From Cupriavidus pinatubonensis (lineage in GTDB: Bacteria; Pseudomonadota; Gammaproteobacteria; Burkholderiales; Burkholderiaceae): a stretch of DNA of 64,000 nucleotides. The notes below the pieces were generated by a model. The model had not been told where the DNA came from. It searched no databases and was given only the letters and a program-made list of their open reading frames with translations. The stretch lies in contig NZ_CP080767.1 in assembly GCF_019602855.1 (NCBI RefSeq), forward strand, positions 1,426,001-1,490,000. The letters are read 5' to 3'. Below, piece after piece: positions 54,058 to 63,693 of this stretch; positions within the stretch are counted from its first letter, which is position 1, and every line of letters begins with the position of its first letter. The translations under genes were made by a program, and so were the position numbers.

Positions 54058-54888
54058 TCAGAACACTTCCCACCAGGACTTGTCCTTGCGGCGCTCGCCG
54101 TACTTGATGTAGTCGCTGTTCGGGAAGTTGCGCTCCATCACGCGGGCGGTATCGTCACGCAGATCCTTCATGCCGAGCGAGTCGTACGAGCGGATCATGA
54201 TGTACAGCGCTTCCTCGTTGGCGGGCGCGCCGTCATAGTCCTTGAGTGCCTGCTGCGCGCGGTTGACCGCCGCCAGGTAGGCGCCGCGCTTGTAGTAGTA
54301 GCGCGCCGCATGGACTTCGTGCTGGGCCAGCGAGTTGACGATGTACTGCATGCGCGCAGCGGCGTCAGGCGTGTACTTGCTGTCGGGGAAGCGCGTGACC
54401 AGCGTGTTGAAGGCGTCGTACGCCGCGCGGGCCGCCTTCGGGTCGCGCTCGCTGAGATCCTGGCCGGAGAAGCGGCCCAGCCAGCCCAGGTTGTCGTTGA
54501 AGTTGATCAGGCCCTTGAGGTAGTAGGCGTAATCGATATTGGGATGGCTCGGGTGCAGCTGGATGAAGCGGTCCACCGCGGCCAGTGCCGCTGCGGTCTC
54601 GCCGTCCTTGTAGCTGGCGTAGGCGGTGTCGATCTGGGCTTGCTGCGCGTAGCGGCCGAACGGATAGCGGCCTTCGAGCTTTTCATACAGCTTCACGGCA
54701 CGGGAATAGTCGCCGCCATCGAGGGCGTCCTTGGCTTCCGAATATAATTTGTTGGCCGACCAGCCAGCGGTCTCGTCGGGCTGGTCAGCAAGCAGGCCGC
54801 ATGCCGACAGCATGACGCAGCCGCCTGCGAGCAGAATCGCTCCAAATCGCGCGCGCCAATTGGCGCGCTTCATGCTCAGCAATTGCAT
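54058..54888 (-). CDS. bamD: Outer-membrane assembly lipoprotein BamD
   Basis: A 276-aa outer-membrane lipoprotein of the BAM complex, which inserts beta-barrel proteins. The signal sequence ends in the lipobox LSAC (Cys30 with the chosen start). The rest is TPR-rich helical protein; the typical first motif is [30 protein letters not shown], given here as YSEAKDAL...[18 protein letters not shown] and [13 protein letters not shown] follow later. Start sites at 54888 (MQLLS) and 54873 (MKRAN) are both possible. The start is only 16 bp from the divergent rluD start, so the promoters must overlap coding sequence. bamD is normally essential. Confidence 0.95.
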   Translation of the reverse strand: MQLLSMKRANWRARFGAILLAGGCVMLSACGLLADQPDETAGWSANKLYSEAKDALDGGDYSRAVKLYEKLEGRYPFGRYAQQAQIDTAYASYKDGETAAALAAVDRFIQLHPSHPNIDYAYYLKGLINFNDNLGWLGRFSGQDLSERDPKAARAAYDAFNTLVTRFPDSKYTPDAAARMQYIVNSLAQHEVHAARYYYKRGAYLAAVNRAQQALKDYDGAPANEEALYIMIRSYDSLGMKDLRDDTARVMERNFPNSDYIKYGERRKDKSWWEVF

Positions 54889-54904
54889 GGGCAACGTATC
54901 CCGG

Positions 54905-56116
54905 ATGAAGAAAAATAGCGTCAAGCATTATAGCCCAAGCCCTCAGCCAGAATCCGGCGTGGGGGGAGTGCCGCCTGAACAGGTGCGCGTCCAGGCATCC
55001 CAGACCGATAACGATGACACCGACGACTTCGCTGACGAGGTGCCCGCAGCACCCGTAAACGACCTGTCGGTGCCGCTGACATTGGAAGTTGACAGCGCGG
55101 CACATGGCGAGCGGCTGGACAAGCTGCTTGCGCGGCACTTCAGCGAGTTTTCACGCAGCCGGCTGCAGCAGTGGATCGAAAGCGGGGCGGTACGCGTCGA
55201 CGGTGAAGTACGCCGGCCGCGCGACGCAGTGCAGATGGGCAATCGCATCGAGGTCCAGCCGCAGGCTGCGCCGGAATCGCAGGCCTTCGCCCCCGAAGAT
55301 GTCGCGCTGGACGTCGTGTACGAAGACGACGCACTTCTGGTCATCGACAAGCCCGCCGGGCTGGTCGTGCATCCGGCCGCGGGCAACTGGAGCGGTACGG
55401 TCCTCAACGGACTGCTGCATCGCGACCCAACGGCAGCGGCGTTGCCGCGCGCAGGTATCGTGCACCGGCTGGACAAGGAGACTTCGGGCCTGATGGTGGT
55501 TGCGCGCACGCTGACGGCGCAGACCGACCTCGTGCGCCAGCTCCAGGCCCGCACCGTCAAGCGCACGTATCTCGCGCTGGTATGGGGACGTATATACGAG
55601 GAGGGCACCATCGACGCCCCGATCGGCCGTGATCCGCGTGAGCGCACGCGCATGGCCATCGTCCACACCAACAGCGGCAAGCCCTCGCGCACGCACTTCC
55701 GCACGCTGGCCACGGTGCCTCTCGGGCGCAGTTTCGTGTCGATGGTGCGCTGCCAGCTCGAAACCGGGCGCACGCACCAGATCCGCGTGCACTTCGAATC
55801 GATCGGCCATCCGCTGGTGGGGGATCCGGTCTATTACCGCGCGACGCAACGCGGGCAGCGGCCAGCCATTCGCGTACCGCTGCCAGTGCCATTCGAACGG
55901 CAGGCGCTGCATGCGTTCAAGCTCGGGCTGGTGCACCCGGTCACTGGCAAGACCGTGTCGTGGACCGCGCCGCCGCCGGAAGACCTCCAGGCGCTGATCG
56001 ATGCGCTCGATTTCTCTGGCGGTGAAACCGAAGCCGATGAGGACGACTGGGACGAAGAGTGGGAAGATGGCCCCGAAGTCATCTGGGCCGACGGGGAGGG
56101 TGACGATGACGACTGA
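54905..56116 (+). CDS. rluD: 23S rRNA pseudouridine synthase RluD
   Basis: A 403-aa pseudouridine synthase modifying U1911, U1915 and U1917 of 23S rRNA helix 69. The N-terminal S4 domain (about residues 65-120) shows [20 protein letters not shown], and the catalytic domain has the Asp motif [14 protein letters not shown] (about 195). [20 protein letters not shown] is the conserved late motif. Before the S4 domain there is an acidic extension of about 60 residues, and the last 40 residues are very acidic ([14 protein letters not shown]). I chose ATG 54905; GTG codons at 54968 and 54979 are alternatives because the N-terminal extension is poorly supported. It overlaps pgeF by 11 bases. Confidence 0.93.
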   Translation: MKKNSVKHYSPSPQPESGVGGVPPEQVRVQASQTDNDDTDDFADEVPAAPVNDLSVPLTLEVDSAAHGERLDKLLARHFSEFSRSRLQQWIESGAVRVDGEVRRPRDAVQMGNRIEVQPQAAPESQAFAPEDVALDVVYEDDALLVIDKPAGLVVHPAAGNWSGTVLNGLLHRDPTAAALPRAGIVHRLDKETSGLMVVARTLTAQTDLVRQLQARTVKRTYLALVWGRIYEEGTIDAPIGRDPRERTRMAIVHTNSGKPSRTHFRTLATVPLGRSFVSMVRCQLETGRTHQIRVHFESIGHPLVGDPVYYRATQRGQRPAIRVPLPVPFERQALHAFKLGLVHPVTGKTVSWTAPPPEDLQALIDALDFSGGETEADEDDWDEEWEDGPEVIWADGEGDDDD

Positions 56117-56903
56117 CACCGCGTGGCTGCGACCCGACTGGCCGGCTCCTGCGTCGGTGCGCGCGTTGTCCACGACGCGTGCGGGTGGCGTGAGCCGTGG
56201 TCCGTACGGGCTTGACGGCGGCGCACCAGGCGGCCTCAATCTCGGCACGCATGTCGGGGATGATGCGTCGCACGTCGCGGAGAACCGCACGCGGCTTGCC
56301 GCGCATCTGCCTGCCATGCCGCTATGGCTAGAGCAAGTGCATGGCTGCGCCGTGGCAACGGTGGACCACCTTGCGGAACCGGACGCGATGCCGCCGCGGG
56401 CCGATGCCAGTGTGGCCGCCGTGCTCGGACAGGTCTGCGCGGTCATGACGGCGGACTGTCTGCCCGTACTGCTATGCGATGCGGAGGGGACCGTTGTCGG
56501 CGCCGCGCATGCGGGATGGCGCGGCCTGTGCAACGGTGTCATCGAAGCCGCACTGGCACGCATGCAGGCGGCACGCGGCATGCCGTCGACACGCTGGCTC
56601 GCATGGCTTGGCCCTGCTATCGGGCCCGGTGCCTTCGAAGTCGGTGCCGAAGTCCGCGAGGCCTTCCTCGAGCAGGCGCGTGCCGGCGAGCATCCGGCTG
56701 TCGAGGCAGCTTTTCGGCCTGGCGCTGAGGGCAAGTACATGGCCGACATCTATGCGCTGGCCCGCACGCGCCTCGCCCGCGCTGGCTGCACCGATATCTA
56801 CGGCGGCGATGCGTGCACCGTATCCGATCCGCAGCGGTTCTACTCATATCGGCGCGACGGTGTCACAGGCCGCATGGCCAGCCTGGTCTGGCTCGAACGC
56901 TGA
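56106..56903 (+). CDS. pgeF: Purine nucleoside phosphorylase / peptidoglycan editing factor PgeF (YfiH)
   Basis: A 265-aa multicopper-oxidase-like (YfiH/LACC1) family enzyme. The zinc/catalytic ligands are His in LEQVHGC, Cys in [11 protein letters not shown] and His in [11 protein letters not shown]. YfiH proteins have been assigned purine nucleoside phosphorylase/adenosine deaminase activity and a role in correcting Ser-containing muropeptides; both come from family knowledge. It begins 11 bases inside rluD, so the two are coupled. The conserved end [18 protein letters not shown] is present. Confidence 0.93.
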   Translation: MTTDTAWLRPDWPAPASVRALSTTRAGGVSRGPYGLDGGAPGGLNLGTHVGDDASHVAENRTRLAAHLPAMPLWLEQVHGCAVATVDHLAEPDAMPPRADASVAAVLGQVCAVMTADCLPVLLCDAEGTVVGAAHAGWRGLCNGVIEAALARMQAARGMPSTRWLAWLGPAIGPGAFEVGAEVREAFLEQARAGEHPAVEAAFRPGAEGKYMADIYALARTRLARAGCTDIYGGDACTVSDPQRFYSYRRDGVTGRMASLVWLER

Positions 56904-56917
56904 GAGTTGCGGGCCCG

Positions 56918-57136
56918 TCACTGCGGTCCCCTTTCGCCAGCTTTGGCGTTTTCCTCCGCGCGCGCTTCCTCTGCCTTGCGTCGCCGTCGCCTGCCGGGCG
57001 TTCCCATGATGTACAGCACCAGCGCGACCGGCGCAGCGCCATAAAGCAGAAACGTGGCGACACCGGCAACGATGTTGTGCTCAGTGATTGCCATCATCAG
57101 TGCCACGTAGAGCCATCCAATGGCCACGATGTACAT
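56918..57136 (-). CDS. Small conserved membrane protein
   Basis: A 72-aa protein with two hydrophobic helices (VAIGWLYVALMMAI and VAGVATFLLYGAAPVALVLYI) joined by a short polar turn, and a strongly basic then acidic tail (GRRRRRKAEEARAEENAKAGE). I chose ATG 57136 as the first codon before the helix; a longer upstream frame crosses the phaC promoter region and is not credible. It is convergent with pgeF (14-bp gap) and divergent from phaC. I recall a similar small protein in the same place in C. necator. Function unknown. Confidence 0.7.
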   Translation of the reverse strand: MYIVAIGWLYVALMMAITEHNIVAGVATFLLYGAAPVALVLYIMGTPGRRRRRKAEEARAEENAKAGERGPQ

Positions 57137-57191
57137 GAAACTTTCATCCTTCGCAGGTAGGCTTGCGCGCTGGTCTTGGGCCCCGCGGATC

Positions 57192-57272
57192 CCTACCCGG
57201 GGGTAGGTTTTCACGGCGTATACGCCGACGCGGTTTTCTGCATTGACAGCGCGTACATTGCAAGGCAACAAT
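57192..57272 (+). promoter_or_regulatory. phaC promoter with preceding hairpin
   Basis: TTGACA (57243-57248), an 18-bp spacer and AACAAT (57267-57272) form the constitutive phaCAB promoter as I recall it from C. necator. It is 264 bp upstream of the phaC ATG, leaving a long leader in the 57137-57536 gap; I see no gene in that leader. A CCTACC/GGTAGG hairpin followed by TTTT (57192-57211) sits just upstream and could stop read-through from pgeF. Confidence 0.8.
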
Positions 57273-57536
57273 GACCTCGAATGTTGCGGAATCCCAGTAG
57301 ATTCCTTTGTTTTGCCGGCAAGCATACCGCATGGCGCTGCCAGCCAGATTGCGGTGTGAACCGGGCAGGGGACGTTATCCAGATGGAAGGGAAAGCTGCA
57401 AGCGGCAGTCCTGGACGCCCTGGTCGGGGGCGTCGTGTCAGGTCCATCCGGATTGCGTCTCCAGATGCATAAGTGCCGGCCAGGGCAATGTCCCGGAGCC
57501 GGTCTGACATAGTGACGGCAGAGAGACAATTACATC

Positions 57537-59312
57537 ATGGCGACCGGCAAAGGTGCGGCAGCTTCCTCAACGGAAGGCAAGTCCCAACCGTTCAAGTTCC
57601 CGCCGGGGCCATTGGATCCAGCAACCTGGCTGGAGTGGTCCCGTCAGTGGCAAGGCCCTGAGGGCAACGGCGGCACGGTTCCCGGTGGTTTTCCGGGTTT
57701 CGAGGCCTTCGCGGCGAGCCCGCTTGCGGGTGTCAAGATCGACCCGGCCCAGCTCGCGGAAATCCAGCAGCGCTACATGCGCGATTTCACCGAACTGTGG
57801 CGCGGCCTGGCGGGAGGCGATACCGAATCCGCGGGCAAGCTCCACGATCGTCGCTTTGCCAGCGAGGCCTGGCACAAGAACGCTCCGTACCGCTACACCG
57901 CGGCGTTCTACCTGCTCAATGCGCGCGCCCTGACGGAACTGGCCGATGCAGTCGAGGCGGATCCCAAGACACGCCAGCGTATCCGCTTCGCCGTGTCGCA
58001 ATGGGTCGATGCGATGTCGCCGGCCAATTTCCTGGCGACGAATCCCGATGCGCAGAACCGGCTGATCGAGTCGCGCGGTGAATCGCTGCGCGCCGGCATG
58101 CGGAACATGCTCGAGGATCTGACGCGCGGCAAGATTTCGCAGACCGACGAGACCGCGTTCGAAGTCGGCCGCAACATGGCCGTCACCGAAGGCGCGGTGG
58201 TCTTCGAAAACGAATTCTTCCAGCTGCTGCAATACAAGCCGCTGACGGACAAGGTCTATACGCGTCCGCTGCTGCTGGTGCCGCCTTGCATCAACAAGTT
58301 CTACATTCTCGACCTGCAGCCGGAAGGCTCGCTGGTGCGGTACGCTGTCGAGCAGGGCCATACCGTGTTCCTGGTGTCGTGGCGCAACCCGGATGCCAGC
58401 ATGGCGGGATGCACGTGGGACGACTACATCGAGAACGCGGCCATCCGCGCCATCGAAGTGGTGCGCGATATCAGCGGCCAGGACAAGATCAACACGCTTG
58501 GCTTCTGCGTGGGCGGGACCATCATTTCGACCGCGCTGGCCGTGCTGGCCGCGCGTGGCGAACACCCGGTGGCCAGCCTGACGCTGCTGACCACGCTGCT
58601 GGACTTCACCGATACCGGCATCCTTGACGTATTCGTCGACGAACCTCACGTGCAGTTGCGCGAAGCCACGCTCGGCGGCGCGTCCGGTGGCCTGCTGCGC
58701 GGCGTGGAACTGGCCAATACGTTCTCGTTCCTGCGCCCGAACGACCTGGTCTGGAACTACGTGGTCGACAACTACCTGAAGGGCAACACGCCGGTGCCGT
58801 TCGACCTGCTGTTCTGGAACGGCGACGCCACCAACCTGCCGGGGCCGTGGTATTGCTGGTACCTGCGCCACACCTATCTGCAGAACGAACTGAAGGAGCC
58901 GGGCAAGCTGACCGTGTGCAACGAGCCGGTGGACCTCGGCGCCATCAACGTGCCGACCTATATCTACGGCTCGCGCGAGGACCACATCGTGCCGTGGACG
59001 GCGGCGTATGCGTCGACCGCATTGCTCAAGAATGACCTGCGCTTCGTGCTCGGGGCGTCGGGGCACATTGCCGGCGTCATCAACCCGCCCGCCAAGAAAA
59101 AGCGCAGCCACTGGACCAACGATGCGTTGCCGGAATCGGCGCAAGACTGGCTGGCCGGTGCCGAGGAGCACCATGGCAGCTGGTGGCCGGACTGGATGAC
59201 GTGGCTGGGCAAGCAGGCCGGCGCCAAGCGCGCCGCACCGACCGAATACGGCAGCAAGCGTTACGCTGCCATCGAACCCGCGCCGGGCCGTTACGTCAAG
59301 GCCAAGGCATGA
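57537..59312 (+). CDS. phaC: Class I poly(3-hydroxybutyrate) synthase PhaC
   Basis: A 591-aa class I PHA synthase that polymerises (R)-3-hydroxybutyryl-CoA at the granule surface. The alpha/beta hydrolase-like catalytic triad is intact: Cys324 in the lipase-like box LGFCVGGT, Asp482 in GSREDHIVPW and His510 in GASGHIAGVINPP. The N-terminus MATGKGAAASSTEGKSQPFK and the C-terminus APGRYVKAKA closely resemble C. necator PhaC (589 aa). A GAGAGA ribosome-binding site precedes the ATG. phaA follows after 71 bp, in which a small hairpin GGTCCCG/CGGGACC (59324-59343) may affect mRNA stability between the two genes. Confidence 0.98.
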   Translation: MATGKGAAASSTEGKSQPFKFPPGPLDPATWLEWSRQWQGPEGNGGTVPGGFPGFEAFAASPLAGVKIDPAQLAEIQQRYMRDFTELWRGLAGGDTESAGKLHDRRFASEAWHKNAPYRYTAAFYLLNARALTELADAVEADPKTRQRIRFAVSQWVDAMSPANFLATNPDAQNRLIESRGESLRAGMRNMLEDLTRGKISQTDETAFEVGRNMAVTEGAVVFENEFFQLLQYKPLTDKVYTRPLLLVPPCINKFYILDLQPEGSLVRYAVEQGHTVFLVSWRNPDASMAGCTWDDYIENAAIRAIEVVRDISGQDKINTLGFCVGGTIISTALAVLAARGEHPVASLTLLTTLLDFTDTGILDVFVDEPHVQLREATLGGASGGLLRGVELANTFSFLRPNDLVWNYVVDNYLKGNTPVPFDLLFWNGDATNLPGPWYCWYLRHTYLQNELKEPGKLTVCNEPVDLGAINVPTYIYGSREDHIVPWTAAYASTALLKNDLRFVLGASGHIAGVINPPAKKKRSHWTNDALPESAQDWLAGAEEHHGSWWPDWMTWLGKQAGAKRAAPTEYGSKRYAAIEPAPGRYVKAKA

Positions 59313-59383
59313 CTCTTGCGAGCGGTCCCGCTATTCCGGGACCTGCGCGCTGACCCCTAAGCTATTCATTGAGAGGACTCCAA

Positions 59384-60565
59384 ATGACCGATATCGTCAT
59401 CGTTTCCGCCGCCCGTACCGCCGTTGGCAAGTTTGGCGGTTCGCTCGCGAAGATTCCCGCCCAGGAACTGGGCGCGATCGCCATCAAGGCTGCCCTGGAA
59501 CGTGCAGGCGTGAAGCCGGAACAGGTCAGCGAAGTGATCATGGGCCAGGTACTCACGGCCGGTTCGGGCCAGAACCCGGCGCGCCAGGCATCCATCAAGG
59601 CGGGCCTGCCCTCGTCGGTGCCGGCCATGACCATCAACAAGGTGTGCGGCTCGGGCCTGAAGGCCGTGATGCTGGCCGCCAACGCTATCCTCGCCGGTGA
59701 AGCCGAGATCGTCGTGGCCGGCGGCCAGGAGAACATGAGCGCAGCACCGCACGTGCTGCCGGGCTCGCGCGATGGCTTCCGCATGGGCGACGCCAAGCTG
59801 GTCGACACGATGATCGTCGATGGCCTGTGGGACGTGTACAACCAGTACCACATGGGCATTACGGCGGAGAACGTCGCCAAGGAATACGGCATTACCCGCG
59901 AAGCGCAGGACGAGTTCGCCGTGGCCTCGCAAAACAAGGCCGAGGCTGCGCAGAAGGCCGGCAAGTTCGATGATGAAATCGTCCCGGTGATGATTCCGCA
60001 GCGCAAAGGCGACCCGGTGGCATTCAAGACGGACGAGTTCGTCCGCCAGGGTGCCACGCTGGACAACATGTCAGGCCTGAAGCCCGCCTTTGACAAGGCC
60101 GGCACGGTGACCGCCGCCAATGCCTCGGGCATCAACGACGGCGCTGCCGCCGTGGTGGTGATGTCGGCCGCCAAGGCCAAGGAACTGGGCCTGACCCCGC
60201 TGGCCACGATCAAGGCCTACGCCAATGCCGGCGTGGACCCGAAGGTCATGGGCATGGGCCCGGTGCCGGCATCCAAGCGCTGCCTGTCGCGTGCAGGCTG
60301 GGGCGTGGGCGACCTGGACCTGATGGAAATCAACGAGGCCTTCGCCGCGCAGGCGCTGGCCGTGCACCAGCAGATGGGCTGGGACACCTCCAAGGTCAAC
60401 GTGAACGGCGGCGCCATTGCCATCGGTCACCCGATCGGTGCGTCGGGCTGCCGTATCCTGGTGACGCTGCTGCATGAGATGAAGCGCCGCGATGCGAAGA
60501 AGGGGCTCGCCTCGCTGTGCATCGGCGGCGGCATGGGTGTGGCGCTGGCGGTCGAGCGCAATTAA
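59384..60565 (+). CDS. phaA: Acetyl-CoA acetyltransferase (beta-ketothiolase) PhaA
   Basis: A 393-aa thiolase that condenses two acetyl-CoA to acetoacetyl-CoA for PHB synthesis. Catalytic residues are present: Cys88 in [11 protein letters not shown], His in [15 protein letters not shown] and the second Cys in SLCIGGGMG. Length equals that of C. necator PhaA. I chose ATG 59384 ([12 protein letters not shown]), with GAGAGGA upstream, over an earlier ATG at 59369. It is the second gene of phaCAB. Confidence 0.98.
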   Translation: MTDIVIVSAARTAVGKFGGSLAKIPAQELGAIAIKAALERAGVKPEQVSEVIMGQVLTAGSGQNPARQASIKAGLPSSVPAMTINKVCGSGLKAVMLAANAILAGEAEIVVAGGQENMSAAPHVLPGSRDGFRMGDAKLVDTMIVDGLWDVYNQYHMGITAENVAKEYGITREAQDEFAVASQNKAEAAQKAGKFDDEIVPVMIPQRKGDPVAFKTDEFVRQGATLDNMSGLKPAFDKAGTVTAANASGINDGAAAVVVMSAAKAKELGLTPLATIKAYANAGVDPKVMGMGPVPASKRCLSRAGWGVGDLDLMEINEAFAAQALAVHQQMGWDTSKVNVNGGAIAIGHPIGASGCRILVTLLHEMKRRDAKKGLASLCIGGGMGVALAVERN

Positions 60566-60637
60566 AGGGATGTGCCTTGCCGCGCGACCGTTCGCGTGGC
60601 CGGGCGAAGACAACGAAGAGCCAATCAAGGAGCAGAC

Positions 60638-61378
60638 ATGACTCAGCGCATTGCATATGTGACCGGCGGTATGGGCGGCATCGGAACCGCGATCTGCCAA
60701 CGTCTCGCCAAGGATGGCTTTCGCGTGGTAGCGGGCTGCGGCCCGAACTCGCCGCGCCGCGAGCGGTGGATCGAGCAGCAGAAGGCGCTCGGCTTCGACT
60801 TCGTTGCCTCCGAAGGCAACGTGGCCGACTGGGACTCGACCAAGACTGCGTTCGACAAGGTCAAGGCCGAAGTCGGCGAGGTTGATGTGCTGATCAACAA
60901 TGCAGGCATCACGCGCGACGTGGTGTTCCGCAAGATGACGCGCGCCGACTGGGACGCGGTGATCGACACCAACCTGACCTCGCTGTTCAACGTGACCAAG
61001 CAGGTCATCGACGGCATGGTCGATCGTGGCTGGGGTCGCATCGTCAATATCTCGTCGGTGAACGGGCAGAAGGGCCAGTTCGGCCAGACCAACTACTCCA
61101 CCGCCAAGGCCGGCCTGCACGGCTTTACCATGGCTCTGGCACAGGAAGTGGCGACGAAGGGTGTGACGGTGAACACGGTTTCGCCGGGCTACATCGCCAC
61201 CGACATGGTCAAGGCTATCCGTCAGGACGTGCTGGACAAGATCGTGGGCACCATCCCGGTCAAGCGCCTGGGTGAGCCGTCGGAAATCGCGTCCATTTGC
61301 GCGTGGCTGTCGTCCGATGAATCGGGCTTCTCCACTGGTGCGGACTTCTCGCTGAACGGCGGCCTGCACATGGGCTGA
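60638..61378 (+). CDS. phaB: Acetoacetyl-CoA reductase PhaB
   Basis: A 246-aa NADPH-dependent short-chain dehydrogenase that makes (R)-3-hydroxybutyryl-CoA. The Rossmann motif is TGGMGGIG at residues 10-17, NNAG near 88, the catalytic serine lies in NISSVNGQKGQFG and the Tyr/Lys pair in TNYSTAKAGLHGF. Length equals PhaB1 of C. necator. AAGGAG precedes the ATG at 60638. It ends the phaCAB operon. Confidence 0.98.
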   Translation: MTQRIAYVTGGMGGIGTAICQRLAKDGFRVVAGCGPNSPRRERWIEQQKALGFDFVASEGNVADWDSTKTAFDKVKAEVGEVDVLINNAGITRDVVFRKMTRADWDAVIDTNLTSLFNVTKQVIDGMVDRGWGRIVNISSVNGQKGQFGQTNYSTAKAGLHGFTMALAQEVATKGVTVNTVSPGYIATDMVKAIRQDVLDKIVGTIPVKRLGEPSEIASICAWLSSDESGFSTGADFSLNGGLHMG

Positions 61379-61455
61379 TCGACAATGCGTGCCGCGCGGG
61401 CGCGCCGTTTTTGCGGTGCAGCCAGCGCGGTGCACAACCGGTTTGCGCGGACGCT

Positions 61456-61479
61456 TTGCGGGCTCTTCAGGGCCCGCAA
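61456..61479 (+). terminator. Hairpin after phaB
   Basis: A perfect 8-bp stem TTGCGGGC/GCCCGCAA with an 8-base loop, about 80 bases past the phaB stop. No clear U tract follows, so it may be a weak terminator or an mRNA-protecting end. The rest of the 61379-61755 gap holds the phaR promoter and no convincing gene. Confidence 0.4.
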
Positions 61480-61517
61480 TCCATTTGTGCGTGCGGGTTT
61501 TCCTTAAGCCGCCTGTC

Positions 61518-61546
61518 TTTCCTTAGTGCTTTGTTGGGCATAGAAT
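61518..61546 (+). promoter_or_regulatory. Candidate phaR promoter
   Basis: TTTCCT (61518-61523), a 17-bp spacer and TAGAAT (61541-61546). The -10 matches five of six consensus bases; the -35 is weak. It is about 210 bp before the phaR ATG. PhaR is known to repress its own gene, so an operator should lie nearby, but I see no clear palindrome. Confidence 0.45.
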
Positions 61547-61755
61547 CAGGGCAGCGGCACGGCCGGCACTATTGTCGTGCAACGTGCGGGCCTTCGCGGG
61601 GGCGAGGGCTACAAGGCACTTGGCGAGATCGCCGGCGAGTGCGCACATAGTAACTTTTCACGACCTTTCAGGATGGCCCGGGACTACCGGTTTGCGCACT
61701 GCACCGCATGCGGTGCAGCAGCGCCCATCAGCGACGACAAGAGGACAGAGCACCG

Positions 61756-62307
61756 ATGGCCACGAGCAAAAAAGGCGCAGAGCGACTGATCAAGAAATAT
61801 CCCAATCGCAGGCTCTACGACACCCAGACCAGCACCTACATCACGCTGGCCGACGTGAAGCAGCTGGTCATGGATTCGGAGGACTTCAAGGTCGTCGATG
61901 CCAAGTCCGGTGATGAACTGACGCGCAGCATCCTGCTGCAGATCATTCTGGAAGAAGAAACTGGCGGCGTGCCGATGTTCTCGAGCGCAATGCTGTCGCA
62001 GATCATCCGCTTCTACGGCCATGCCATGCAGGGCATGATGGGCACTTACCTGGAAAAGAACATCCAGGCCTTCATCGACATCCAGAACAAGCTGGCCGAA
62101 AATTCCAAGGGCCTGTATTCCGGCGAAGCCTTCAGCCCCGACATGTGGTCCCAGTTCATGAACATGCAGGGGCCGATGATGCAGGGGATGATGAGCAACT
62201 ACATCGAACAGAGCAAAAACCTGTTCGTGCAGATGCAGGAGCAGATGCAGAACCAGGCCAAGAATATGTTCGGGACGTTCCCGTTCAACCAGCCCGAGAA
62301 GAAGTAA
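61756..62307 (+). CDS. phaR: PHB synthesis repressor PhaR
   Basis: A 183-aa regulator that binds DNA and PHB granules. When granules are absent it represses phaP and itself; granule surface pulls it off the DNA. The N-terminal DNA-binding region has the family signature LIKKYPNRRLYDTQTSTYIT (residues 11-30), followed by the PHB accumulation regulatory domain (LADVKQLVMDSEDFKVVDAK). The C-terminal half is rich in Met, Gln and aromatic residues (MNMQGPMMQGMMSNYIEQS) and mediates polymer binding. Length equals that of C. necator PhaR. Confidence 0.97.
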   Translation: MATSKKGAERLIKKYPNRRLYDTQTSTYITLADVKQLVMDSEDFKVVDAKSGDELTRSILLQIILEEETGGVPMFSSAMLSQIIRFYGHAMQGMMGTYLEKNIQAFIDIQNKLAENSKGLYSGEAFSPDMWSQFMNMQGPMMQGMMSNYIEQSKNLFVQMQEQMQNQAKNMFGTFPFNQPEKK

Positions 62308-62314
62308 GTCATAC

Positions 62315-62342
62315 CGATGGCGGACCGCCCGGTCCGCCATCG
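62315..62342 (+). terminator. Hairpin after phaR
   Basis: A perfect 12-bp stem CGATGGCGGACC/GGTCCGCCATCG with a 4-base loop, 7 bases past the phaR stop. No U run follows, so it is terminator-like by structure only. Confidence 0.5.
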
Positions 62343-62538
62343 CGCCGCCACCGACCATCGTCGCTCGGTTCCGGTGCTCTGCGGGGCGGCGCCCAAGCAG
62401 GTAAAATGCGCCCCTTCTGAACTGGCGGCTCATCTTGCGGACTCGCCTGCAGCGCGATATCCCGATGATTCCAAGCCTTCCCCGTTCCACTTTGTCTGCC
62501 CCGGGTTCCGGCGTGACCGCGCTGGCTCGAGCCTGACC

Positions 62539-63513
62539 ATGAGCCGGCTATTCCTCGCCCCGATGGAGGGGCTCGCTGACTATGTGCTGCGCGACGTGCT
62601 GACAGGCCTCGGCGGCTACGACGGCTGCGTGTCCGAGTTCGTGCGGGTGACGGGCTCGCTGCTTCCTCCGCGCGTCTACGAGCGCGATACTCCCGAGATC
62701 CTGCAGGGCGGCCATACCCCGAGCGGCACCCCGATGGTGATCCAGCTGCTCGGCAGCGATCCCGAGTGGCTGGCACGCAATGCGACTTATGCCGCGACCT
62801 TGTCGCCGCACGGCATCGACCTGAACTTCGGTTGCCCGGCCAAGGTCGTCAACCGGCACGGGGGCGGCGCGATGCTGCTGGCGCATCCCGAGCAACTGCA
62901 TAGCATCGTTTCCGCGGTACGCGCAGCGGTCCCGCCGCATATCGCGGTCACGGCCAAAATGCGGCTCGGCGTTTCCGATACCGCGCTGGCGCTCGATTGC
63001 GCCACGGCGCTGGCGGAGGGTGGGGCGGCGTCGCTGGTGGTGCACGCCCGCACGCGTGACCACGGCTACCGGCCACCGGCGCACTGGGAATGGATCGCCC
63101 GCATCGCCGACACCGTCGATATCCCCGTCATTGCCAACGGTGACGTCTGGTCGGTTGCCGACTGGGAGCGTTGCCGCGCGGTCAGTGGCTGCGCCGATGT
63201 GATGATCGGCCGCGGCGCGGTATCGGATCCGTTCCTGGCCCTGCGTATCCGAGGCCTCATGGACAGCACGCCATCCGATGCTGATTGGCCGCTCGTGCTG
63301 CAGCAGATTGCGGCTTACCTGAGGAAGCTGCATGACCGGATCTCATCCTGCCATGAGCACGGACGGGTGAAGTTGTGGCTCAGCTATCTCAAGCGGACCT
63401 GGCCGCAAGCCACGGCGCTGCACGATGCGATCCGCAGGATCCACGATTCGGCCCAAATCGAGCAGGTACTGCAGAGTGCCTCTGATGCCACGCAGGGGAT
63501 CGCCCCGGCATAG
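62539..63513 (+). CDS. dusC: tRNA-dihydrouridine synthase, DusC type
   Basis: A 324-aa FMN enzyme that reduces a uridine in the tRNA D loop (U16 for the DusC group). The FMN-barrel start MSRLFLAPMEGLADYVLRD and the catalytic cysteine in NFGCPAKVVNRHGGGAMLL (about residue 98) are clear. VHARTRDHGYRPPAHWEWI and IANGDVWS follow in family order. I chose ATG 62539; the frame extends far upstream, but that part is not Dus-like. A DusA assignment is less likely because its longer C-terminal part differs. Confidence 0.93.
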   Translation: MSRLFLAPMEGLADYVLRDVLTGLGGYDGCVSEFVRVTGSLLPPRVYERDTPEILQGGHTPSGTPMVIQLLGSDPEWLARNATYAATLSPHGIDLNFGCPAKVVNRHGGGAMLLAHPEQLHSIVSAVRAAVPPHIAVTAKMRLGVSDTALALDCATALAEGGAASLVVHARTRDHGYRPPAHWEWIARIADTVDIPVIANGDVWSVADWERCRAVSGCADVMIGRGAVSDPFLALRIRGLMDSTPSDADWPLVLQQIAAYLRKLHDRISSCHEHGRVKLWLSYLKRTWPQATALHDAIRRIHDSAQIEQVLQSASDATQGIAPA

Positions 63514-63620
63514 GGCCAGAGCCGCCTGTCTTGCCGTGTGCCGCGTCAGGCGCCGTTTGACTGCGGCAAACGGTTAAAATCCGGGTTGCTTGCAGCGCCG
63601 GGCGGACTTGCCCGACATCC

Positions 63621-63641
63621 ATCGGGATTACCCGATATACT
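63621..63641 (+). promoter_or_regulatory. Candidate rimO promoter element overlapping a palindrome
   Basis: A perfect TATACT -10 (63636-63641) overlaps the right arm of an inverted repeat ATCGGG/CCCGAT (63621-63626, 63631-63636). No good -35 is found at the standard distance, so an activator or an extended element may be needed. A second hairpin CCGTTTG/CAAACGG lies at 63553-63573 and may end dusC transcription. Confidence 0.4.
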
Positions 63642-63693
63642 CCGCCCCGCTTGCCCCACATTCGCATTCCCCGTGAAAAATCCTTCAGAATCA

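Noticed and set aside
61577..61789. Small open frame between phaB and phaR
   Set aside because: It overlaps the phaR start in another frame, has no ribosome-binding site and no recognisable composition. It is a by-product of high GC.
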